Positions 34,801-42,628 of a DNA stretch of 64,000 nucleotides are shown here, piece by piece. The DNA comes from an uncultured Bacteroides sp. Lineage in GTDB: Bacteria; Bacteroidota; Bacteroidia; Bacteroidales; Bacteroidaceae. The notes below the pieces were generated by a model, which made no database searches, was not told the DNA's origin, and saw only the letters and a program-made list of their open reading frames with translations. The stretch lies in NCBI GenBank assembly GCA_949300425.1, contig CASGED010000039.1, forward strand, positions 49,261-113,260, read 5' to 3'. The translations under genes and the position numbers were made by a program. Within the stretch, counting starts at the first letter, position 1. Each line of letters begins with the position of its first letter.

Positions 34801-35192
34801 AGCTTATTGACCAGCTCTTGCGCGAAGGAAAGGACGATAAAGCCCGTAAGGCTCTGGATTATGTGGAGAAGATGATTCCCGCCGGGAATGTGCCCTACGA
34901 CTGGCAGAACGGCTCACTGACTTTGGCGGAAGCCTACTATAAGCTGAACGACCTGGAGAACGGCGACCGCCTGACGGCTGCCCTGGGCGACAAGGCCGTA
35001 GAATACATGACGTGGTACATGAGTCTGGACGAACATCGCTTCCTCATCTCCGCCCGTGAGTTTGAATACCACTGGGCGTTGCTCAATGAAGTGGTGAAGA
35101 AGATGGAGCAGTACAAATCTACCCTTGCCCCTACGTACCGGGACAAACTGGAGACATTGTATGACTTGTACGTGAAACGAATGAACGGGTAA
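31848..35192 (+). CDS. DUF2723 (TMEM260-like) membrane protein
   Basis: Large inner-membrane protein of 1,114 residues. The N-terminal half is a multi-pass region starting NLTGWITFLIAATVYLLTIE with the family string PTASFWDCGEFITTGYKLEV and GHPPGAPFF; the Asp/Glu there resemble the first-loop acidic residues of GT-C glycosyltransferases. The C-terminal half is soluble and ends in helices. The animal homologue TMEM260 is a protein O-mannosyltransferase, so a glycosyl-transfer role is plausible. The start at 31848 is chosen because the longer frame crosses the promoter. The deacetylase gene begins at the next base after its stop, so the two are co-transcribed. Confidence 0.92.
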   Translation: MKQYKLVNNLTGWITFLIAATVYLLTIEPTASFWDCGEFITTGYKLEVGHPPGAPFFMLMANFFTQLGGSPSEAARMVNCMSALMSGACILFLFWTITHLVRKLVIKDENNITRGQLITVMGSGLVGALAYTFSDTFWFSAVEGEVYAFSSLFTAVVFWLILKWEDVADEPHSDRWLILIAYLTGLSIGVHLLNLLCLPAIVLVYYYKKVPDANAKGSILALIGSMVLVAVVLYGIVPGIVKVGGWFELLFVNTLSMPFNSGVIVYVVLLAACLVWGVYESYTERDKLRMALSFVLTIAMLGIPFYGHGASSVVIGLIVIALLWLYLNPKTQARIKEKYRVSARTLNTALLCTMMMVIGYSSYALIVIRSTANTPMDQNSPEDIFTLGEYLGREQYGTRPLFYGPAYSSKVALDVKDGYCEPRIGYQGTKFIRKEKTSPDEKDQYIEIPGRFEYEYAQNMLFPRMYSSAHTQQYLAWQDIKGHDVPYDQCGEMVMVNMPTQWENIKFFFSYQLNWMYWRYFMWNFAGRQNDLQGFGEIEHGNWITGISFIDNWLIGDQTLVPTELKENKGHNVYYCLPLLLGIIGLLWQAYRGQKGIQQFWIVFFLFFMTGIAIVLYLNQTPSQPRERDYAYAGSFYAFAIWIGMGVAGLIRLLQHYAKMKELPAAALVSIVCLFVPIQMASQTWDDHDRSGRYMCRDFGQNYLMSLQETGNPIIYTNGDNDTFPLWYNQETEEFRTDARTCNLSYLQTDWYIDQMKRPAYDSPSLPITWDRSEYVEGTNEYVPVQPEFKKSIDALYAQAEKEALTGNPEARINVQKEFGENPYELKNILKYWVRGKNPDLRVIPTDSIVIKVDKEAVRRSGMLIPGDTIPDYMHISLKGKRALYKSELMMLEMLAESNWERPLYIAVSVGQENQLGMSNHFIQEGLAYRFTPFDTNKTGVRIDSEKMYDNLMNKFKFGGIDEPGIYIDENAMRMCYSHRRIFSQLIDQLLREGKDDKARKALDYVEKMIPAGNVPYDWQNGSLTLAEAYYKLNDLENGDRLTAALGDKAVEYMTWYMSLDEHRFLISAREFEYHWALLNEVVKKMEQYKSTLAPTYRDKLETLYDLYVKRMNG

Positions 35193-35861
35193 ATGCTAAT
35201 CGAACAGCCTCCACAATTGCTTCGCAAGCTATATCCGGGCGCTTTGTGGCGTATGAATCCGGAAGAGAAGGCCGTCTATCTGACGTTTGATGACGGCCCC
35301 ATCCCGGTCGTCACTCCCTGGGTACTCGATGTGCTGGAGCGTTACGGCGTTAAAGCGACGTTTTTCATGGTAGGCGATAACGTGCGCAAGCATCCGGAGG
35401 TGTTTCGGCAAGTGGTGAAGCGTGGGCACCGCATCGGCAACCACACGTTCAACCATATACGCGGTTTCAGCAAACGGTATTTTACGTCCGGTCGTTACTT
35501 GGAAAATACGTTGCAGACCGACCGCCTGATGCAGGAGCTGAGGAAGAAAGGAGAACTGCCTCCTTTGCCACCGGATTTCCGTCCGTTGTTTCGTCCGCCG
35601 CACGGCCATATGGGCTGGGCGCAATATATGCGGCTGAAACGGACGTACCGCATCGTGATGTGGGATCTCGTCACCCGCGATTATAGCAAGAAGTTGCGTC
35701 CGCCGCAAGTGTTGGCCAACGTCATGCGTTATGCGCGCAACGGTTCCATTATCACTTTCCATGATTCATTGAAGTCATGGGACAATGGCAACTTGGCTTA
35801 CGCCTTGCCGCGCGCCATCGAATTTTTGCGGGAAGAAGGATATGAGTTTAAATTATTATAA
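35193..35861 (+). CDS. Polysaccharide deacetylase family protein
   Basis: NodB-fold carbohydrate esterase (CE4-like), 222 residues. It has motif 1 YLTFDDGPIP (metal Asp), motif 2 GNHTFNH (two metal His), motif 3 RPLFRPPHGHM and motif 5-like IITFHDS. No clear signal peptide, so the substrate may be a lipid-linked or cytoplasm-facing glycan, or secretion may use another route. The ATG directly follows the DUF2723 stop, suggesting that both act in modifying a cell-surface glycan. The lpd gene follows after 42 bp. Confidence 0.93.
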   Translation: MLIEQPPQLLRKLYPGALWRMNPEEKAVYLTFDDGPIPVVTPWVLDVLERYGVKATFFMVGDNVRKHPEVFRQVVKRGHRIGNHTFNHIRGFSKRYFTSGRYLENTLQTDRLMQELRKKGELPPLPPDFRPLFRPPHGHMGWAQYMRLKRTYRIVMWDLVTRDYSKKLRPPQVLANVMRYARNGSIITFHDSLKSWDNGNLAYALPRAIEFLREEGYEFKLL

Positions 35862-35903
35862 TGCGCCTCATCGGCACATGGGCATATTAACACATTTATT
35901 ATC

Positions 35904-37268
35904 ATGGAAAAATATCAAGTAGCCATTATCGGCGGAGGGCCTGCGGGCTATACGGCCGCCGAAGCCGCCGGAAAGGCAGGACTTAGCGTCGTATTGTTTG
36001 AGAAGAATAGCGTAGGAGGCGTCTGCCTGAACGAAGGATGCATCCCTACCAAGACTTTATTATATTCGGCAAAGACTTTGGACAACGCACGCCATGCTTC
36101 CAAGTATGCCGTGAAGGTAGAAGGCAGCGTCACGCCCGACTTGCCGAAAATCATCGCCCGTAAGCAGAAGGTGGTGCGCAAGTTGGTGTTGGGCGTCAAA
36201 GCCAAGCTGACGGCGGCGGGTGTGAAGTTGGTGACAGGTACGGCCACGATAGAAGACAAGAACCGCGTGCGCTGTGGCGAGGAAGTGTACGAATGCGACA
36301 ACTTACTGATTTGCACCGGCTCGGAGACGTTCATCCCGCCCATTGCGGGTACGGACATCGTGCCTTACTGGACGCACCGCGATGCCTTGGAGTGCAAGGA
36401 ACTGCCCGCACGACTGGCCATCATTGGCGGAGGGGTCATCGGCATGGAGTTCGCTTCCTTCTTCAACAGCTTGGGTACGCAGGTGACCGTTGTAGAGATG
36501 ATGGACGAGCTATTAGGCGGTATGGACCGCGAGATTTCCGCCTTGCTCCGTGCCGAGTATGCCAAGCGGGGTGTAACATTTAAATTGAGTGCCAAAGTAA
36601 CCGCCTTGCGCAATGTGACGGCTGAGGACGGCACGCCTCAGGTGCAAGTGGCTTACGAAGATGCGGAAGGCATGGGCGAGGTAACGGCCGACAAGTTGCT
36701 GATGAGCGTAGGACGCCGCCCGGTGACAAAAGGTTTTGGCTTGGAGACCCTGAACCTGCAGACCACCGAACGGGGACGCATCGAAGTAGACGAACACATG
36801 CGCACATCCGTCCCCGGTGTCTATGTATGCGGCGACCTGACAGGCTATTCCCTGTTGGCGCATACCGCCGTACGTGAAGCCGAAGTGGCGGTAAACAACA
36901 TCTTAGGACGTGCGGACGCCATGAGTTACCGGGCCATCCCCGGCGTGGTGTACACCAATCCCGAAGTGGCGGGCGTAGGCGAGACAGAGGAATCGCTGAA
37001 GCAGAAAGGCATCGCCTACCGGGCGGTAAAGCTCCCTATGGCTTACAGCGGTCGTTTCGTGGCGGAGAATGAGGGCGTGAACGGCCTGTGCAAACTGCTC
37101 TTGGCAGAGGATGATACGGTGCTGGGCGCACATGTGCTGGGTAATTCCGCTTCGGAAATCATCACGCTTGCCGCCATGGCCATCGACTTGAAGCTGAAGG
37201 CGGAGGAGTGGAAACGCATCGTCTTCCCGCATCCTACGGTAGGTGAGATATTCCGGGAGGCACTGTGA
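35904..37268 (+). CDS. lpdA: Dihydrolipoyl dehydrogenase
   Basis: FAD-dependent disulfide oxidoreductase that reoxidises dihydrolipoamide in 2-oxoacid dehydrogenase or glycine-cleavage complexes. 454 residues. Landmarks: N-terminal FAD site AIIGGGPAGYTAAEAAG (8-24), redox pair Cys41/Cys46 in GGVCLNEGCIPTKTL, the NAD site LAIIGGGVIGMEFASFF, the second FAD motif GVYVCGDLTG, and the C-terminal HPTVGE catalytic His-Glu pair. No E1, E2 or lipoyl protein gene is nearby, so it presumably serves complexes encoded elsewhere. Confidence 0.95.
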   Translation: MEKYQVAIIGGGPAGYTAAEAAGKAGLSVVLFEKNSVGGVCLNEGCIPTKTLLYSAKTLDNARHASKYAVKVEGSVTPDLPKIIARKQKVVRKLVLGVKAKLTAAGVKLVTGTATIEDKNRVRCGEEVYECDNLLICTGSETFIPPIAGTDIVPYWTHRDALECKELPARLAIIGGGVIGMEFASFFNSLGTQVTVVEMMDELLGGMDREISALLRAEYAKRGVTFKLSAKVTALRNVTAEDGTPQVQVAYEDAEGMGEVTADKLLMSVGRRPVTKGFGLETLNLQTTERGRIEVDEHMRTSVPGVYVCGDLTGYSLLAHTAVREAEVAVNNILGRADAMSYRAIPGVVYTNPEVAGVGETEESLKQKGIAYRAVKLPMAYSGRFVAENEGVNGLCKLLLAEDDTVLGAHVLGNSASEIITLAAMAIDLKLKAEEWKRIVFPHPTVGEIFREAL

Positions 37269-37291
37269 CATTGACAATTTTACGATTTACG

Positions 37292-38761
37292 ATGTACAAT
37301 TTATTAGAATGGAAGCGGACAGGCATAGGCGTTTGCTTATGCCTGTTTACATGTATAAGTATCTTTGCCGCCAACCCCGACAGCCTGCTGAAAGCGCGCA
37401 TCGACACTTTGCTGGCTGATAAGATGCCGCGTGGGGCGGAGGCGGGCATTTGCATCTACGACCTCAGCAAGGGACGCACGCTTTACGAGTATCGGGCGGA
37501 CAAGCTTTCCCGCCCGGCTTCCACCATGAAAGTGATGACCGCCATCACGGCCTTGGCCACGCCGGGCGCCAACCGTCCCTTCCGTACGAGGCTTTGCACC
37601 GACGGCACGCAGCAAGGCGACACGCTGAAAGGCAACCTCTATGCCGTGGGCGACATGGACCCGGAGTTTGACGAAGATGCCATGGAGGAGTTGGTGGCGA
37701 AGCTGACGGAACAGGGCATCCGTGTGGTGGATGGCGACATCGTGGGGGACGTATCGCTGAAGGACTCGCTCTACTGGGGCGAAGGTTGGTTATGGGACGA
37801 TGCCCCCGCCGCCTATCAGCCCTATATGTCGCCGTTGATGCTGAACAAAGGCGTGCTCCAGATAGCCATTCGTCCCGATGAACCGGGCTTCCCGGCTTTT
37901 GTACGGGGCTATCCCGCATCTACCTATTATACATTCGACAACCGCACGCACAGCCATTCGCGCGGTGAGCAGCCCCTGAAAGTCAACCGGGACTGGATGC
38001 ACCACAGCAACCTGATTACCCTGACGGGAAACGTCAGCCGTAGCGAAGGCAGGGAGATGAGTCTGTTCGACTCCGGCAGCTTCTTCCTGCACGTGCTCAC
38101 CGAGAAGCTGATGCGGGCGGGAATCCGGTGTACAGCCGTGGCGGACAGTACGCACGAAGGCATCCGGGCGGCTTACCGCTTCGGGCAGGTGCCGGACAGT
38201 GCGGTAGTGGAACTGGCTGCCTACGAAACCTCCTTCCAAGCCGTATTGGACGAGATGCTGAAGGAGAGCGACAACCTGAACGCCGAAGCCGTGCTCTGCC
38301 GGACAGGCGCACAAGCCACGCACAAGAAGAAAGTAACCGCCGATGACGGACTAGACGCGATGCGCAAGCTCATCCGCAAGGCAGGGCTGAATCCCAAACG
38401 CTACAGCCTGGCCGATGGTTGCGGCCTCTCGCACTACGACTATCTGTCGCCCGAACTGCTGGTGGCCATGTTGCGCTATGCCTACGCCCGCACCGACCTC
38501 TTCGCCCCGCTCTACCGGGCGTTGCCCGTCAGTGGAGTGGACGGCACGCTGAAGTACCGCATGGGCTACGGTACGCCGGGCTTCAAGCGGGTACATGCCA
38601 AGACGGGGTCCTACACGGGCGTCAACTGCTTGGCGGGCTATCTGCAGACCAAGTCCGGCCGCTGGGTAGCCTTTGCCATCATGGTGCAGAACGCGCTTTC
38701 GGCACGGGCGGCACGGGCGTTGCAGGACGCCATCTGTCTGGAGGTGATAAAGGAGCAATAA
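37292..38761 (+). CDS. dacB: D-alanyl-D-alanine carboxypeptidase/endopeptidase (PBP4, S13)
   Basis: Periplasmic penicillin-binding protein of the PBP4 type that trims or cleaves peptidoglycan cross-links. 489 residues from the ATG at 37292, which precedes a signal peptide (GIGVCLCLFTCISIFAAN). All three active-site motifs are present: SxxK in SRPASTMKVM, SxN in KESDNLNAEAVL, and KTG in HAKTGSYTGVN. The large insert domain between SxxK and SxN is typical of class C. An earlier in-frame GTG at 37265 lies in an AT-rich repeat and is less likely. Confidence 0.94.
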   Translation: MYNLLEWKRTGIGVCLCLFTCISIFAANPDSLLKARIDTLLADKMPRGAEAGICIYDLSKGRTLYEYRADKLSRPASTMKVMTAITALATPGANRPFRTRLCTDGTQQGDTLKGNLYAVGDMDPEFDEDAMEELVAKLTEQGIRVVDGDIVGDVSLKDSLYWGEGWLWDDAPAAYQPYMSPLMLNKGVLQIAIRPDEPGFPAFVRGYPASTYYTFDNRTHSHSRGEQPLKVNRDWMHHSNLITLTGNVSRSEGREMSLFDSGSFFLHVLTEKLMRAGIRCTAVADSTHEGIRAAYRFGQVPDSAVVELAAYETSFQAVLDEMLKESDNLNAEAVLCRTGAQATHKKKVTADDGLDAMRKLIRKAGLNPKRYSLADGCGLSHYDYLSPELLVAMLRYAYARTDLFAPLYRALPVSGVDGTLKYRMGYGTPGFKRVHAKTGSYTGVNCLAGYLQTKSGRWVAFAIMVQNALSARAARALQDAICLEVIKEQ

Positions 38762-38899
38762 AAAAGAAACAGCATCGGAATGTGTATTTCCCATAATTTA
38801 GAATTTGAAAATTGAGTGTCACTCTGTCACTTACTCATAAAGAAAGACATAGTTTTGACTTTTTCTTATCACATAGTTCGATTAATCATGAATTATAGC

Positions 38900-38907
38900 T
38901 AACTTTG
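38900..38907 (+). promoter_or_regulatory. Promoter -7 box for the DEAD-box helicase
   Basis: TAACTTTG fits TAnnTTTG, 28 bp before the start codon at 38936. Confidence 0.55.
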
Positions 38908-38935
38908 CATTCGGAAACTCATAGAAAATAACTGA

Positions 38936-40834
38936 ATGAAAACATTTGAAGAGCTCGGTGTGTCGCCGGAGATACGCCGCGCCATTGAAGAAATGGGATA
39001 TGCCTATCCCATGCCGGTGCAAGAAGAAGTGATTCCCTACCTGCTGGGAGAAAATAATGATGTCGTGGCCTTGGCACAAACAGGGACGGGAAAAACGGCC
39101 GCATTCGGCCTGCCGTTATTGCAGAAGACCGAAGTCAGCAAGCACTATCCGCAATCCCTTATCCTCTGTCCTACCCGTGAGCTGTGCCTGCAAATAGCGG
39201 GCGACCTGAACGACTATGCCAAATACATTGAAGGCATGCGCGTATTGCCCGTCTACGGAGGCTCGTCCATCGAAAGCCAGATACGGGCGCTGAAACGGGG
39301 CGTACACATCATCGTAGCCACGCCGGGACGTCTCATCGACCTGATGGAGCGGGGAAAAGTGTCGCTGGGCACCATACAAAATGTAGTGATGGACGAAGCG
39401 GACGAAATGCTGGACATGGGCTTCACGGACAGCATCAACGCCATCCTGGCACAAGTGCCCGAGGAACGTAACACGCTGCTCTTCTCCGCCACCATGAGTC
39501 CCGAAATCTCCCGCATCGCGAAGAATTACCTCCGCGAAGCAAAGGAAATCACTATAGGGCGCAAAAACGAAGGCACCGCGAATGTGAAGCATGTGGCCTA
39601 CATCGTGCATGCCAAGGACAAATATGAGACGCTGAAACGCATCGTGGATTTCTACCCCCAGATATACGCCATCATCTTCTGCCGTACCCGCAAAGAAACG
39701 CAAGAGATTGCCGAGAAGCTGATGCAGGAAGGCTACAACGCCGACTCCCTGCACGGAGAACTGACGCAAGCGGCACGCGACCAGGTGATGCAGAAATTCC
39801 GCATCCGCAACCTGCAACTGCTTGTGGCAACGGACGTGGCAGCCCGCGGATTGGACGTGGACGACCTGACGCACGTCATCAACTATGGCCTGCCCGATGA
39901 CATTGAGAGCTATACTCACCGCAGCGGACGTACGGGACGCGCTGGAAAGACAGGAACCTCCATCGCCATCATCAACCTGCGCGAGAAAGGCAAGCTGCGC
40001 CAAATAGAGCGCACCATCGGCAAGACATTCGAAATGGGAACCATGCCCACTGCCAAGCAAATCTGCGAGAAACAGCTCCTGAAAGTGATTGACGACCTGG
40101 AGAAGGTGAAGGTGAACGAAGAGGAAATAGCCGACTTCATGCCCGATGTGTACCGCAAGTTGGACTGGCTCTCGAAGGAAGACCTCATCAAGCGCATGGT
40201 GTCGCATGAATTCAACCGTTTTGTTGAATACTATCGCAATCGCGAAGAGATAGAAACCGTCAGCACCGGAGAAGGAAACAAGTCTGAAAAGAAAGGCCGG
40301 AAAGAAGGCAAGAAGAAAAAAGGAGACCGGACGGCCGAGGCAGGTTTCACCCGGTTGTTTATCAGCCTGGGAAAGACGGACGGTTTCCGCCCGGCGGACC
40401 TCATCGGCCTGATGAACGACCACGTGCGCGGACGGGTGGACGTAGGACGCATTGACCTGATGCGCAACTTCTCCTTCTTCGAAGTGGACGAAACGGAAGC
40501 CGACCGGGTAGTGAAAGCCATGAACCAAAGCAAATGGAACGGACGCAAGGTCACCGTAGAAGTGGCCGGCACGGAAAGCGATGACCGGCCTCAAGAGCGG
40601 AAGCGTAAAGACAACGCGTCCAAAGGGAAGAAGAACGCCGGAAAAGCGGCGGAAGCTCCGAAAGCCACGAAGAAAAACAAGCCCAGCCGCGAAGAACGGG
40701 GCTACACCAAACCCCGCGGCAAGAAGGACGACTGGAAACAATTCTTCCAACACAATAACGATGACTTCCGCGATCCCGAACCGGATTTCAGCGAGGAGGG
40801 CTGGGTCAAACGGTCAAAGAAGAAAAAGAAATAA
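38936..40834 (+). CDS. deaD: DEAD-box RNA helicase (DeaD/CsdA type) with DbpA RNA-binding domain
   Basis: ATP-dependent RNA helicase of 632 residues, likely in ribosome assembly or RNA turnover in the cold. Helicase motifs: Q motif region YPMPVQEEVIPYL, I AQTGTGKTAAF, Ia PTRELCLQIA, II VMDEADEMLDMG, III LFSATMS, V TDVAARGLDVDDL and VI YTHRSGRTGRAGK. After the two RecA-like lobes come a linker, a basic KKGRKEGKKKKGDR stretch, a DbpA-type RNA-binding domain (FTRLFISLGKTDGFRPADL, about 465-540) and a charged disordered tail ending KRSKKKKK. Single-gene unit with its own promoter. Confidence 0.96.
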   Translation: MKTFEELGVSPEIRRAIEEMGYAYPMPVQEEVIPYLLGENNDVVALAQTGTGKTAAFGLPLLQKTEVSKHYPQSLILCPTRELCLQIAGDLNDYAKYIEGMRVLPVYGGSSIESQIRALKRGVHIIVATPGRLIDLMERGKVSLGTIQNVVMDEADEMLDMGFTDSINAILAQVPEERNTLLFSATMSPEISRIAKNYLREAKEITIGRKNEGTANVKHVAYIVHAKDKYETLKRIVDFYPQIYAIIFCRTRKETQEIAEKLMQEGYNADSLHGELTQAARDQVMQKFRIRNLQLLVATDVAARGLDVDDLTHVINYGLPDDIESYTHRSGRTGRAGKTGTSIAIINLREKGKLRQIERTIGKTFEMGTMPTAKQICEKQLLKVIDDLEKVKVNEEEIADFMPDVYRKLDWLSKEDLIKRMVSHEFNRFVEYYRNREEIETVSTGEGNKSEKKGRKEGKKKKGDRTAEAGFTRLFISLGKTDGFRPADLIGLMNDHVRGRVDVGRIDLMRNFSFFEVDETEADRVVKAMNQSKWNGRKVTVEVAGTESDDRPQERKRKDNASKGKKNAGKAAEAPKATKKNKPSREERGYTKPRGKKDDWKQFFQHNNDDFRDPEPDFSEEGWVKRSKKKKK

Positions 40835-40886
40835 ACGTGCTTCATTTACGATTTAGTCATTTACCATTTAAGTAAGTGTACAAAAT

Positions 40887-41001
40887 TAAATGATATTTTA
40901 GCGGGGTATTTTTATGAACACAGAGACACGGAGTCCGTGACTTTGTCACCAAAAGAATATAAATTTCTGTGTCTCCGTGTTCAAAGCTAAATTCCCATTT
41001 A
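40887..41001. mobile_element. MITE-like nested inverted repeat, copy 3 (short)
   Basis: Ends TAAATGATATTTTA (40887-40900) and TAAATTCCCATTTA (40988-41001). The middle layer is GAACACAGAGACACGGAG against TCTGTGTCTCCGTGTTC; the long core palindrome of copies 1 and 2 is missing. It lies directly upstream of the beta-helix/GH43 operon and could affect its expression. Confidence 0.65.
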
Positions 41002-41038
41002 TGGAATAAACTAAATATGACTGGTTACTTAATTACTT

Positions 41039-42583
41039 ATGAAAAATTCTTTTTATACTCAGCCATTTCGCTTCGTTTGTTCCGCGCTCATTGCACTGCT
41101 GGCACTTGTTTCCTGCGACACAGGCGGCGGCCGGACTTATTACATGGACGCCATAGCCGGCAACGACACCCATTCCGGAACCAGTGCTGAGGAGGCATGG
41201 CAAAGCCTGGACAAAGCGAACGGCCTGGTCCTCAAAGCCGGCGACAAGCTCTTGCTGAAACGCGGCGGGACTTTTTATGGGCAGCTTGAAATTACCGGGA
41301 AAGGCACGCCGGCACGTTGCATCATCGTAGATGCTTATGGCGAGGGAGACGGCAAGCCTTGCATTGTGGGACGTGACACTTCGCGTTACGCGGTGCGTGT
41401 TTATAACTCGGACTACGTGACCGTTCGGAACTTGGAGATTGTCAATACGGGCAAAGAACGCATGGCGGGACGAAGTGGCCTGAAGATAGAATGTACGGAC
41501 TATGGCACGTCTCACGGCATACGGGTCGACGCCGTTACCGTGCGTGACGTCAATGGCTCGTTGGTGAAAGCGGAAGGCGGAGGTTGCGGCATCCTCATTG
41601 CCAACGGAGGCAACCGGGTACCCTCGCGTTTCGACAGTCTGACGATAGAAAATTGCCACATCCTGCGTTGTGCGCGTAATGCCATGATATGGAGTGCATA
41701 CTACAGTCGGGACAACTGGTACCCCAGTCTGCATACCGTGGTGCGGAATAACTTGATAGAAGAAGTTCCCGGCGACGGCATTGTGCCGATAGGGTGTGAC
41801 AGTACACTGATAGAGTACAACGTGATGCGTGACTGCCCCGACATCCTTCCGCCGACGGAGGCCGCGGCGGGCATTTGGCCGTGGAGTTGCGACAATACGG
41901 TGATACAGTTCAACGATGTGAGCGGTCATAAGGCTCCGTGGGACGGACAGGCGTATGACTGTGACTACAACTGCACCAACACCGTGATACAATATAACTA
42001 CAGTCATGACAACTACGGTGGTTTGGTGTTGGTATGTGATGCGGGTTCACAGCGGGGATATAGTCTGGGCAATATCGGCAGCATCGTCCGCTACAACATC
42101 AGCATTGGTGACGGCATCCGTCCCAAGGAAACGCGAGCGGGTATGTTCTCGCCGGGCATCCACATCGGCGGACCGGTCAAGAATACGTTGGTGGAACGTA
42201 ACATTCTGCATGCCAACGTGAAGCCTTCAGCGGAAATCGACCGTACCATGATTACCTCGGACAGTTGGGATGGTTATGCCGACAGTACCGTGTTCCGGGG
42301 AAACGTGTTCTATACACCGGAGCGCAGCCGTTTCAACATGACCCAATCTACCCACAATCTGTTTGAAGGCAACTGGTATTTGGGAAACTATGACGGGCTC
42401 CCTGCTGATGTGCAGAAACACACAACGTCCGCTTACTATGAGGAGCAGGTATTGGCTGTAGACCCTAAAGGTTACAACGGTTTGTACAAGCTGATGGACG
42501 AAAAGACCGTGAGTGGTCGTCCGCATTATTTTATAAACCCTGCGGCCATTGAAACATTCTTCAGAAAACTGGAGGAAAAATAA
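41039..42583 (+). CDS. Right-handed parallel beta-helix lipoprotein
   Basis: 514-residue lipoprotein (lipobox LALVSC, Cys near residue 26) of the pectate-lyase-like beta-helix superfamily. It shows repeated coils with the usual string of hydrophobic/Asn steps (TVRNLEIVNTG, LTIENCHILRC, NTVIQFNDVS, NTVIQYNYSHDNYGGLVLVC). It begins with an Asp/Gly-rich YYMDAIAGNDTHSGTSAEEA segment common at the start of such proteins. It is probably a surface glycan-active enzyme (lyase or glycosidase), but the catalytic residues cannot be named. First gene of an operon with GH43 (45 bp) and DUF2264 (25 bp). Confidence 0.88.
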   Translation: MKNSFYTQPFRFVCSALIALLALVSCDTGGGRTYYMDAIAGNDTHSGTSAEEAWQSLDKANGLVLKAGDKLLLKRGGTFYGQLEITGKGTPARCIIVDAYGEGDGKPCIVGRDTSRYAVRVYNSDYVTVRNLEIVNTGKERMAGRSGLKIECTDYGTSHGIRVDAVTVRDVNGSLVKAEGGGCGILIANGGNRVPSRFDSLTIENCHILRCARNAMIWSAYYSRDNWYPSLHTVVRNNLIEEVPGDGIVPIGCDSTLIEYNVMRDCPDILPPTEAAAGIWPWSCDNTVIQFNDVSGHKAPWDGQAYDCDYNCTNTVIQYNYSHDNYGGLVLVCDAGSQRGYSLGNIGSIVRYNISIGDGIRPKETRAGMFSPGIHIGGPVKNTLVERNILHANVKPSAEIDRTMITSDSWDGYADSTVFRGNVFYTPERSRFNMTQSTHNLFEGNWYLGNYDGLPADVQKHTTSAYYEEQVLAVDPKGYNGLYKLMDEKTVSGRPHYFINPAAIETFFRKLEEK

Positions 42584-42628
42584 GAACGTTGGACAAACTT
42601 GAACAATCATCCATAAAAACTCTGAACC

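Noticed and set aside
37265-37291. Upstream GTG start for the PBP4-type peptidase
   Set aside because: Adds residues read from an AT-rich intergenic repeat; the ATG at 37292 is followed by a normal signal peptide.
39116-40753. 545-codon minus-strand frame opposite the DEAD-box helicase
   Set aside because: Antisense of a gene with all helicase motifs; the frame is open only because of the codon usage of the real gene.
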